Of a stretch of 5,618 nucleotides of DNA, positions 1 to 5,484 are shown piece after piece (the stretch's first letter is position 1; each line of letters opens with the position of its first letter). The DNA lies in NCBI GenBank assembly GCA_030147645.1, contig JASBUY010000088.1, positions 1 through 5,618 on the forward strand, read 5' to 3'. Source of the DNA: Aquabacter sp. (GTDB lineage Bacteria; Pseudomonadota; Alphaproteobacteria; Rhizobiales; Xanthobacteraceae). The notes below the pieces were generated by a model, which saw only the letters and a program-made list of their open reading frames with translations, was not told the origin of the DNA and ran no database searches. Position numbers and translations under genes: made by a program.

Positions 1-287
1 CCGTTCCACCTCATCAAGGGCCAATGGATGCGCCCGCTCTGGGCCAGATAGGACACGGTACGCCCGAGCCGGTGCGCGCCGAGGGCCGCTGCCGGTTGGC
101 CATCTAAGAGGACCGTCCCCTCGGTCACGGGGTCGAGCCCGCACAATGCTCGCAGCAGGCTGGTCTTTCCCGCGCCGTTGGGGCCGATCAGCCCCAGCAC
201 TTCGCCGGGCCGGGCGACGAGCGACAGGTCCCGCACCACCTCTGCGCCACCGCGCCGCACCGTCACTTGCCGTGCTTCCAGGATCAT
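1..287 (-). CDS. btuD: Cobalamin ABC transporter ATP-binding protein, BtuD/FecE-like (partial, N-terminal 95 codons)
   Basis: This is the start of an ABC-transporter ATPase that would power corrinoid import from the cytoplasmic face of the BtuC permease. The first 95 residues are visible and the rest runs off the left edge. Residues 35-42 read GPNGAGKT, a perfect Walker A loop, and a Q-loop glutamine lies at about residue 83 (YLAQ). The opening strand pattern (MILEARQVTVRRGG, then VVRDLSLVARPGEVLGLIG) is typical of the FecE/BtuD/HmuV group. Walker B and the LSGGQ signature would lie outside the window. The ATG at 287 is 13 nt after the permease stop. A GAGGGGG run overlapping that stop can serve as ribosome binding site, though at a rather long spacing. 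The family fit is sure; the B12 assignment rests on the operon and its riboswitch, since haem and siderophore ATPases look alike here. Confidence 0.9.
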   Translation of the reverse strand, partial: MILEARQVTVRRGGAEVVRDLSLVARPGEVLGLIGPNGAGKTSLLRALCGLDPVTEGTVLLDGQPAAALGAHRLGRTVSYLAQSGRIHWPLMRWN

Positions 288-300
288 GCGGCGCGCCCCC

Positions 301-1284
301 TCATTCGCCGTCGAGCCGCAGCCGGCGCAGCAGCAGGAGGAAAACCGGCGCGCCGATCAGCGCGGTCACCACGCCAAGCTTCAGCTCCGGCCGCGTCGGG
401 ATCAGCCGCACCAGGATGTCGGCGCCGAGCGTCAGCGCGGCCCCGGCAAGGCCGCTGACCAGAAGGAGACGCCCCGGTCGGTGGCCCACCAGCGGGCGCA
501 GCAGATGGGGCACGACGAGGCCGACAAAGCCGATGGCACCAGTGACCGCGACGCTCGCGCCCACGCATGCGGCAGCACCGCCCACCACCAGAAGCCGGGT
601 GCGGCGGAGCGAGAAGCCAAGGCTCTGCGCGGTATCCTCCCCAAGGGTCAGGGCGTCCATGGCGCGTCCCGTCGCGAGCACCAGACCCCAGCCGATCGCC
701 ATGAAGGGAAGCGCGAGCGCCACATGCTGGAAGCTGCGCTCGGAGAGCGACCCCATCAGCCAGAACACCACTTCCAGAGCGGCATAGGGGCTGGGCGCAA
801 GATTGAGGGCGAGCGCGGTCAGCGCCCCGGCGAGACTGTTGAGGGCGACGCCGGCCAATATCAAGGTCGCGGTACTGGCCCCGCGGCGGGCGAGCACGAG
901 AAGAAGGGCGGTGGACAGCCCGGCGCCCACCAGCCCCCCGAGCGGCAGAGCGAGAGCGAAGACCGAGGACCAGCCGAAATAAAATGCGAGCACCGCCCCC
1001 AAGGCCGCCGCGCCCGATACGCCGACGACGCCGGGATCGGCAAGGGGATTGCGCATGAGGCCCTGGAGCGCCGCCCCAGTGAGGCCGAGGCTGAAGCCCA
1101 CCGCCGCACCGAGCACCGCGCGGGGAATGCGAAGCTCCGCGAGCACGAGGGCCTCAAGGGTCGGGCGGCCGGCGAAAAGGTCGCCGATGGCGGCCGTAAG
1201 GTCGAACGGGACCGGGCCGAGAGCGACCGACGCCGCCATGAGCGCGAGGGTGAGAAGGGCGAGGAGCAGCGACAGGCGCATCAT
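301..1284 (-). CDS. btuC: Cobalamin ABC transporter permease, BtuC/FecCD family
   Basis: This is the inner-membrane channel subunit of a type II ABC importer; as a homodimer it would pass corrinoid from the periplasmic binding protein to the cytoplasm. At 327 residues it is almost the length of E. coli BtuC (326 from memory). It is hydrophobic throughout, as expected for about ten membrane helices. FecCD hallmarks are present: LRIPR at 51-55, then TGAALQGLMRNPLADPG at about 69-85 followed by GVSGAAALG, LGED at 214-217 (near the ATPase coupling region), GFVGLVVPHLLR at 252-263 and GAPVF at 311-315. The start ATG overlaps the stop of the upstream binding-protein gene by 4 nt (ATGA), and no strong Shine-Dalgarno sequence precedes it, so translational coupling is likely. 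A second ATG follows immediately. Protein sequence alone would also fit a haem or siderophore permease; the riboswitch-led operon favours B12. Confidence 0.93.
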   Translation of the reverse strand: MMRLSLLLALLTLALMAASVALGPVPFDLTAAIGDLFAGRPTLEALVLAELRIPRAVLGAAVGFSLGLTGAALQGLMRNPLADPGVVGVSGAAALGAVLAFYFGWSSVFALALPLGGLVGAGLSTALLLVLARRGASTATLILAGVALNSLAGALTALALNLAPSPYAALEVVFWLMGSLSERSFQHVALALPFMAIGWGLVLATGRAMDALTLGEDTAQSLGFSLRRTRLLVVGGAAACVGASVAVTGAIGFVGLVVPHLLRPLVGHRPGRLLLVSGLAGAALTLGADILVRLIPTRPELKLGVVTALIGAPVFLLLLRRLRLDGE

Positions 1285-2123
1285 GGCGCGATCCGCAGCC
1301 GGGCGGCCGCAAGACGCTTCGCGGCCTCCGCCAGTTGCGGGCCGGCACAGGCCCAGAGGCGCGGAGGAAGGGAAACCAACCGACCCTGCGCGGCATAGGG
1401 GGCAAGTGCAGGATGATGCAGCAGATCGTCCGCCAGAGAGGGGGGCGCGTCATCCGCGCCATTGATGATGAGCAGGTCCGGCTTGGCCGCCAGGATCTCT
1501 TCCAGGGTGAGTTGCCCGAGCCGGTCGGGCGAAAGGCGCGCGGCGAGATTGTCCAGGCCGGCGCGCGTCAGGATTTCGTCCGCGAGCGACCCGCGACCGG
1601 CAGTAAAGCCATTGGGCCGCAAAACCAGCGCGGTGGGGGCGGGCCCGGTCGCCGGAGGCAAGGTCGCGATGGCCTGTTTCATGTCGGCGATCATCCGCGT
1701 TCCGCGTTGGGGCACGCCCAGGCGCGCGGCCACGGCTTTGATCTGGGCATACGCCTCGTCCAGGCTCTGCGGGACGTTAAGTTCCATCACCGGCACGTTC
1801 AGGCGGCGCAGCATGGAGGTGGTGGTGCGGGTGGTGAAGGCGCCGGTGAGGACAAGATCCGGCTTTTCCGCCGCTACCTCCTCGGCAAGCCCGCGATTGA
1901 CGGGGACGTCCCGCGCAAGGTCCGCCACCGTGGAGCCGCGCGGATCACGCGCGAGCCAGGTGACGGACGCGACGTCCGCGCGGTCCGCGAGGCGCAGAAG
2001 CAGTTCATCGGCGCACAGATTGAGCGATGCCACCCGCTCCCCCGCCTGCGCGGGCGCGACGAAGGCGGCCCAAAGGCCGCCCCCGAGGGCGAGGCACAAA
2101 AGAAGGGTGCGGGTGGCGCCCAT
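1281..2123 (-). CDS. btuF: Periplasmic cobalamin-binding protein, BtuF-like
   Basis: This is the periplasmic substrate-binding protein that would deliver corrinoid to the BtuC permease. From the ATG at 2123 it has 280 residues. It opens with a clear signal peptide: MGATR, a hydrophobic core, then APAQA|GE with likely cleavage after residue 27. The mature part has the BtuF/TroA-type two-lobe pattern: RVASLNLCADELLLRLADR near the N terminus, EKPDLVLTG closing the first lobe, then LEEILAAKPDLLIING and a C-terminal VSLPPRLWACAGP. In the TroA fold the lobes are joined by one rigid helix. A longer start at 2150 is open, but it would overlap the receptor gene by 26 nt and put nine extra residues (MAASSSLIE) before the signal peptide. 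The start at 2123 lies one base after the receptor stop (TGA-G-ATG), which suits translational coupling. The stop overlaps the permease start by 4 nt. Two cysteines (about 37 and in WACAG) could form a disulfide. Corrinoid specificity is inferred from context. Confidence 0.9.
   Translation of the reverse strand: MGATRTLLLCLALGGGLWAAFVAPAQAGERVASLNLCADELLLRLADRADVASVTWLARDPRGSTVADLARDVPVNRGLAEEVAAEKPDLVLTGAFTTRTTTSMLRRLNVPVMELNVPQSLDEAYAQIKAVAARLGVPQRGTRMIADMKQAIATLPPATGPAPTALVLRPNGFTAGRGSLADEILTRAGLDNLAARLSPDRLGQLTLEEILAAKPDLLIINGADDAPPSLADDLLHHPALAPYAAQGRLVSLPPRLWACAGPQLAEAAKRLAAARLRIAP
2065..2082. repeat. Second copy of the 18-bp GC palindrome, inside the btuF signal-peptide region
   Basis: The 18 bases GCGGCCCAAAGGCCGCCC at 2065-2082 are identical to 4149-4166 in the btuB leader, in the same orientation. 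Here they encode the LWAAF part of the BtuF signal peptide hydrophobic core. Flanking bases are unrelated beyond the repeat. It may be a chance recurrence of a GC-rich palindrome or a member of a short interspersed family; two copies in one window cannot decide this. Confidence 0.5.
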
Positions 2124-2124
2124 C

Positions 2125-4101
2125 TCAATAAGTGAACTTGATGCCGCCATAGGCGCCGAAGCCCGGCGCCAGGAAGCCGTTGGGGTTTTCGTAGGTCTGA
2201 TCGAACAGATTATCTATGCGCGCAAACAACGTGGCGTTCGGGGTCCAGGCATAATTGGCGGCAAGGTTCACCACCACATAGCCGGGCTGGTCCACATAAT
2301 CGCTGCTGAGCCGCACGATGTCCCACCAGGCCGAGGCATAGATGAGTGTCGCGGACAGGTTGAGCTGATCCGTGGGGTTCCAATCCGCCGTGACGCCCAC
2401 CTTGTTGTTGGGCCGCCGCAGCGGAGCGCAGGTGCCGGGCGTGAGCGGCGCGCAGGCCGCACCAAAGGACGTGCCGGGCGGCATATAGCCCACGACATAG
2501 GTGTAGGTGTAATCCACCCGAAGCTTCAGCCGGTCCGTGACCTGGAGCGCGAGAAAGGTTTCCGCGCCCTGCGTGGTGGCGCTGGAAATATTGACGTTCT
2601 GGTACGTCACCGGATCGTAGCTGATGAGATTGGTGATGTCGTTGTGGAAATAGGTGGCGCCGAACGTCACCTTGCCGCCGAACGCCGCCTGCTCGAAGCC
2701 GATATCGTAACCCGTGCTCTCTTCCGGCTGCAGGTCCGCATTGCCATAGAGGGGCGCATACAGCTGGTAGAGGGTCGGCGCCTTGAAGCCGGTGCCATAG
2801 CTCCCTTTCAGCGTTGTGCCGGTTTCGGGAATGAGGAAGCCGGGGGCAATGCGATAGGTGGTGTGGTCGCCGAAATCGTCGTCGCTGTCATAGCGAATAT
2901 TGGCAGCGCCGAAGATGCGGTCGCCGAGCTTGGTCTGCCATTCGGCATAGGCGCCGGTGTCGCCGGTATTGGCCTCAAGGCTGGAATATTGGGTGGTCGA
3001 GGTCATCGCTTCATTACGGCGCTCCACGCCGGCGAGAAGCGTCTGGCCGGGCGCGAAATCATAGGCGCTGCGCAAATAATAAACCTGCCGGTCGCCTTCA
3101 TAGGTGCCGTTGACCGACGTGTTCGGGCCGGTGGTCGGGTTGGACGTGTTCATGGCGCTGACGCCGAACGTGGTCGCGAGCGCCCCGTCCAAGGCCGTCC
3201 AGACGCCCTCCCCCTTCGTGAAGAACATGCTGGCGAAGCTGGTGGAACGTTCCGGCGCGGGAACACCCGCATAAAGCGGCGGGGGATAGATGTCGGGGGT
3301 GAAGGACAATTGGCTGTCGATATAGCGGGCGACGAAATTGAGGGCGAGGTCGTCCGTCACCTGAAGGTCGAGGCGGGTGGAATAGGTCCAGTTGTCATAG
3401 GCGTTGGGATTGGTGGGATAGCCGGGAGGCACCAGGGATTGCGGCGTCACCGGAATGTCGGTGGAAGAAAAGTGGGTGAGGTTGAAAGAGTAGGACAGGC
3501 GATCCGTCGAGCCGCTGACCGCCGCAGCCTGGTTGAACGTGCCAAGCGCACCGCCCTCCGCGAAGGCGAAGAACTTCGGCGGACCTTCACCCTTCTTGGT
3601 GGTGATGGAGATGACGCCGCCGATGGCGTCTGAGCCATAGAGACCGCTCTGCGGACCGCGCAGCACCTCGACCCGGGCGAGATCCGTTGCGAGCAATTGG
3701 CCGAAATCGAAGGCCCCATTGGGAGCGGAGGGATTGCCCGCCTCGATGCCGTCGATCAGCACCTTAACATGATTGGAATTGGTGCCGCGTATGAAGACCG
3801 AGGTCTGCCCGCCGGGGCCGCCAGTCTGCACCACATTCAGCCCGGGCAGCGCCTGGAGCACCTGCGGGACGGTGCGCAATTGACGCCGATCAATCTCTTC
3901 GGCGGTGACGACGCTGACCGATGAAGCGACCTGGCTCGCCGGCGTCGGAATGCCGGTCGCGCTGACGACGATGTCGGGAAGATCGGTGGCGGCGGGGGAT
4001 TGAGCGAAGGCGCAGGCGGGCGAGAGAAGAAGGACGCTTGCGACAAAAAAGGGTGCGCCGCGCCCCCGCGAGGGGGCGGCGATAAAGGGCAACGAATACA
4101 T
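2125..4101 (-). CDS. btuB: TonB-dependent outer-membrane vitamin B12 receptor, BtuB-like
   Basis: This is a 658-residue TonB-dependent receptor that would carry corrinoids across the outer membrane using TonB-ExbBD energy. Residues 1-33 form a signal peptide ending SPACAFA|QS. A TonB box-like segment, LPDIVVSAT, lies at 41-49. The plug domain follows to about residue 171, with TAEEIDRRQLRTVPQVLQALPGL, SVFIRGTNSNHVKVLIDG (101-118) and VEVLRGPQSGLYGSDAIGG (144-162), all conserved plug motifs. The rest alternates in the manner of a 22-stranded barrel and ends with RIDNLFDQTYENPNGF and a terminal GIKFTY, an aromatic C-terminal residue as usual for barrel insertion. A cysteine pair (GAACAPLTPGTCAP) about 110 residues before the end probably closes an extracellular loop. 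The length is close to BtuB of enterics (about 614). GAGG lies 5 nt before the ATG and supports this start. The gene follows a cobalamin riboswitch and heads btuFCD-like genes, which is the main reason to name it BtuB and not a siderophore receptor. Confidence 0.93.
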   Translation of the reverse strand: MYSLPFIAAPSRGRGAPFFVASVLLLSPACAFAQSPAATDLPDIVVSATGIPTPASQVASSVSVVTAEEIDRRQLRTVPQVLQALPGLNVVQTGGPGGQTSVFIRGTNSNHVKVLIDGIEAGNPSAPNGAFDFGQLLATDLARVEVLRGPQSGLYGSDAIGGVISITTKKGEGPPKFFAFAEGGALGTFNQAAAVSGSTDRLSYSFNLTHFSSTDIPVTPQSLVPPGYPTNPNAYDNWTYSTRLDLQVTDDLALNFVARYIDSQLSFTPDIYPPPLYAGVPAPERSTSFASMFFTKGEGVWTALDGALATTFGVSAMNTSNPTTGPNTSVNGTYEGDRQVYYLRSAYDFAPGQTLLAGVERRNEAMTSTTQYSSLEANTGDTGAYAEWQTKLGDRIFGAANIRYDSDDDFGDHTTYRIAPGFLIPETGTTLKGSYGTGFKAPTLYQLYAPLYGNADLQPEESTGYDIGFEQAAFGGKVTFGATYFHNDITNLISYDPVTYQNVNISSATTQGAETFLALQVTDRLKLRVDYTYTYVVGYMPPGTSFGAACAPLTPGTCAPLRRPNNKVGVTADWNPTDQLNLSATLIYASAWWDIVRLSSDYVDQPGYVVVNLAANYAWTPNATLFARIDNLFDQTYENPNGFLAPGFGAYGGIKFTY

Positions 4102-4104
4102 ATC

Positions 4105-4145
4105 GGCCTCGACGGCACGAGTGGTCCGTCACCGCGAACGAGGCC
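4105..4145 (-). promoter_or_regulatory. Predicted Shine-Dalgarno-sequestering hairpin of the btuB leader
   Basis: On the minus strand GGCCTCG (4145-4139) is perfectly complementary to CGAGGCC (4111-4105). The 3' arm contains the GAGG Shine-Dalgarno sequence (4110-4107) that sits 5 nt before the btuB ATG. The 7-bp, mostly GC stem closes a 27-nt loop and would block ribosome binding when formed. Cobalamin riboswitches of Gram-negative bacteria commonly act on translation initiation, and no U-run typical of an intrinsic terminator is seen in the leader. The pairing is read directly from the sequence; its regulatory role is inferred. Confidence 0.55.
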
Positions 4146-4148
4146 CAT

Positions 4149-4164
4149 GCGGCCCAAAGGCCGC
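4149..4164 (-). repeat. Perfect inverted repeat in btuB leader (stem 6, loop 4)
   Basis: GCGGCC and GGCCGC flank a 4-nt loop in the leader RNA between the riboswitch and the Shine-Dalgarno helix. It is a strong GC hairpin, but it is not followed by a U-run on either strand, so a classical terminator is unlikely. It lies four bases upstream of the sequestering arm GGCCTCG and shares GGCC-rich segments with it, so the two could be mutually exclusive partners in switching. The same 16-bp unit, within an identical 18-bp stretch, also occurs inside btuF at 2065-2082. Confidence 0.6.
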
Positions 4165-4219
4165 CCGGAAAACCACCATCAGGACACCCCGCCCGACGTG
4201 CTCGCGCGTGACCACGGCT

Positions 4220-4392
4220 GACGGCAGGTCTCCTGGCTCGCGGGTCGCCGTCCGGTTCGTCGCCTTCCCAGGCCGAGGCCCAGTGGCTGATGACGAAGGA
4301 CTCGCCGCTTACAGTTGCGGGGGCAGCCGCGGCTTCCGGCCCTCCGAAGAAGGCCCACCGCATTCCCTTTTGATCCCGGTGAGGGAACCGTC
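4220..4392 (-). ncRNA. Cobalamin riboswitch aptamer (B12 element)
   Basis: This is a cis-acting RNA that binds a cobalamin and would lower expression of the downstream uptake genes when B12 is plentiful. On the minus strand the diagnostic blocks occur in the right order: AAGGGAATGCGGTG (4369-4356), the core GCCCCCGCAACTGTAAGCGG (4324-4305), GCCACTG (4287-4281) with GGGAAGGCG (4269-4261) in the peripheral arm, and the B12 box GCCAGGAGACCTGCC (4237-4223). The outer P1 helix is 5 bp, GACGG (4392-4388) with CCGTC (4224-4220). A second helix can form between GGTTCCCT and AGGGAA. TTCGTC and GACGAA flank the peripheral arm. The full peripheral domain suggests the adenosylcobalamin-type class I, but the ligand form is inferred. 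The aptamer ends about 118 nt before the btuB start, leaving room for an expression platform. Confidence 0.96.
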
Positions 4393-4399
4393 GGTGCGG

Positions 4400-4429
4400 A
4401 CCGTAGAGGTTGTCCGCGTCCGGCGTCAA
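4400..4429 (-). promoter_or_regulatory. Candidate sigma70-type promoter of the btuB operon
   Basis: On the minus strand TTGACG (4429-4424) matches five of six bases of the -35 consensus. It is followed after 18 nt by TACGGT (4405-4400), a weak -10 that keeps T1, A2 and T6. Initiation about seven bases further on would fall at roughly 4393, directly before the 5' strand of riboswitch helix P1 at 4392, so the transcript would start with the aptamer. That agreement is the main support. GC-rich alphaproteobacteria often have poor -10 matches, so the exact -10 is uncertain. Confidence 0.45.
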
Positions 4430-4461
4430 TACAGATGTCGCGCGCCCAGAGCCGGCAATAT

Positions 4462-4485
4462 GGATGTCACCGCACTGCAACATCC
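4462..4485. promoter_or_regulatory. Inverted repeat in the divergent intergenic region, candidate operator
   Basis: GGATGT (4462-4467) and ACATCC (4480-4485) form a 6-bp inverted repeat with a 12-nt spacer. A further GATGTC lies at 4434-4439, in direct orientation with the GATGTC at 4463-4468. The site is centred about 80 bases upstream of the inferred btuB transcript start and about 110 bases before the divergent gene, a position suited to a regulator of either. No known operator consensus is recognised, and short repeats of this size can occur by chance. Confidence 0.25.
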
Positions 4486-4584
4486 TTTATCGAATATGGC
4501 TCGGCAGGCGGCTGCAATATTGTTAAGGTATCGTCTGTGGGTGCACTGCGCCCGCATCTCTCAACATTTTTCGGGTGCTCCTTC

Positions 4585-5484
4585 GTGAACAGCCCTGCCC
4601 TCAAGGCTCCCTTCATCCCCTCGCTGGACGTCCTGCCTCCGGCTATCGCGACGACCTTCGGAGAGGCGGCGGTGCTGGCATTGATGGGGCAGCCCGGCTT
4701 CTGCGAGGCGATGCAGGCCTCGGCGGCGCATTCGGTGCTGAATTATGAGGGCAATTGGCTGCGCAATCGATTGCTGAGCGATCGCGGGCGCTACCTCACG
4801 TCGATCCTGATCCTCGACCTCCACTTCAACGAGGCGCGCAGTGGGGGAATCACCGGCGCGCGCCTGCGCCGCGAAGTGACCGCCTATGACGTCTGCAGCC
4901 GGGGCCGGGCCACGGCCTTCCTGGAGGCCTTGCAGTTCGGCGGCTATCTGGAGGTTCGTCCGACCGCCAACCGCCGCGAACGGCGGCTGATTCCCACGGC
5001 GCAATTCACGGACACCCACATCAATCGCTGGAACGGCATATTCGCCGCCATCGCCCATATGGAGCCGGAACGGGCAACGCGCGCGACCTCCCTTCCGCCG
5101 ACCGCGCTGTTCGGGCCCTGTACCGCCTATTTCGCGAATTGCATCCGACGCGGCGTGCGGGCGTCGGATCTAGCGCCGGTCCTGTTCGATTATGCCGAGC
5201 GCGATGCCGGACTCGTCACGCTGTTCGCTTTGCTGAGCCATCCCGACGAGAGCGAACCGATCTCCATTTCCCAGCTCGCCCGGCGCTTCTCCGTCTCTCG
5301 CGCCCATGCCATGGGCCTTATCCGCCGCGCCCAAGCCGACGGTTTCGCCGTCACGGTGCCGGGCGGTTATCGCGCCGGTCCCGCTCTGCAGACCACCCTG
5401 GCGCGCTTCTTCGCCGTGGTCTTCCTGATCTTCATCCGGGCGCTGGACGCCTGCGAATCCTCGCTCGCCGGGCGCCGCGCCTGA
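4585..5484 (+). CDS. Hypothetical protein with two winged-helix/HTH-like segments, possible transcriptional regulator
   Basis: I do not recognise this protein by name. From the GTG at 4585 it has 299 residues. An N-terminal region (about 10-65) is followed by a segment with the cadence of a MarR-like winged helix at about 66-138: YLTSILILDLHF, ITGARLRREVTAYDVCSRGRA, ALQFGGYLEVRPTANRRERRLIPT. There the recognition-helix and wing spacing, and the closing RRLIPT, resemble MarR proteins. A second HTH-like unit lies at about 217-258 (ISISQLARRFSVSRAHAMGLIRRAQADGF), where 'SQLARRFSVSRAHAMGLIRRA' reads as a recognition helix. Residues 271-286 (TLARFFAVVFLIFIRA) are hydrophobic and could be a buried helix or a membrane contact. 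The gene is divergent from the B12 uptake operon. The GTG at 4537 (AAGG 8 nt upstream, 315 residues) is a real alternative start; openings before that run into the riboswitch and are not credible. DNA binding and any role in B12 control are inference. Confidence 0.8.
   Translation: MNSPALKAPFIPSLDVLPPAIATTFGEAAVLALMGQPGFCEAMQASAAHSVLNYEGNWLRNRLLSDRGRYLTSILILDLHFNEARSGGITGARLRREVTAYDVCSRGRATAFLEALQFGGYLEVRPTANRRERRLIPTAQFTDTHINRWNGIFAAIAHMEPERATRATSLPPTALFGPCTAYFANCIRRGVRASDLAPVLFDYAERDAGLVTLFALLSHPDESEPISISQLARRFSVSRAHAMGLIRRAQADGFAVTVPGGYRAGPALQTTLARFFAVVFLIFIRALDACESSLAGRRA

Larger units (their letters stand above)
4393..4584. other. Divergent intergenic region between btuB leader and the plus-strand gene
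   Basis: This stretch is less GC-rich than its surroundings. It holds the candidate btuB promoter, the GGATGT inverted repeat and three AATAT-centred motifs: AATATGG at 4457 and 4493, and AATATTG at 4516, the last inside the 8-bp palindrome CAATATTG (4515-4522). I find no convincing plus-strand -35/-10 pair for the divergent gene. AAGG at 4525-4528 could be a ribosome binding site for a GTG start at 4537. No further gene is seen here. Confidence 0.6.

Noticed and set aside
178..1398. 406-codon open frame on the plus strand opposite btuC
   Set aside because: Its translation is a highly charged, repetitive Arg/Glu/Gln/His-rich sequence, a mirror of the hydrophobic permease codons, and the permease on the other strand is certain.
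1462..3633. 723-codon open frame on the plus strand opposite btuF and btuB
   Set aside because: It is antisense to two genes with unmistakable family motifs. Its translation is low-complexity, rich in Arg, Gly and Ala, with no recognisable domain. Long antisense frames are expected in GC-rich codon-biased genes.
2125..4101. TonB receptor as a siderophore or haem receptor
   Set aside because: Plug and barrel motifs alone would allow it, but the cobalamin riboswitch directly upstream and the BtuF/C/D-like genes downstream favour a corrinoid substrate.
4149..4164. Intrinsic terminator in the btuB leader
   Set aside because: The hairpin is strong but followed by ATGGGCC on the minus strand and not by a U-run, so an intrinsic terminator is not supported.
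3890..4483. 197-codon minus-strand frame across the riboswitch and the btuB 5' end
   Set aside because: It coincides with the structured riboswitch RNA and then reads btuB out of frame; no protein features are seen.
4315..4584. Upstream extension of the divergent gene to a TTG start at 4315
   Set aside because: The extension would run through the antisense of the conserved riboswitch core and the btuB promoter, and its translation looks random. GTG at 4585 or 4537 is more sensible.
4561..5058. 165-codon minus-strand frame opposite the hypothetical gene
   Set aside because: Its composition is that of an antisense shadow, and the plus-strand frame has better domain-like structure, a hydrophobic core pattern and a full-length uninterrupted reading.
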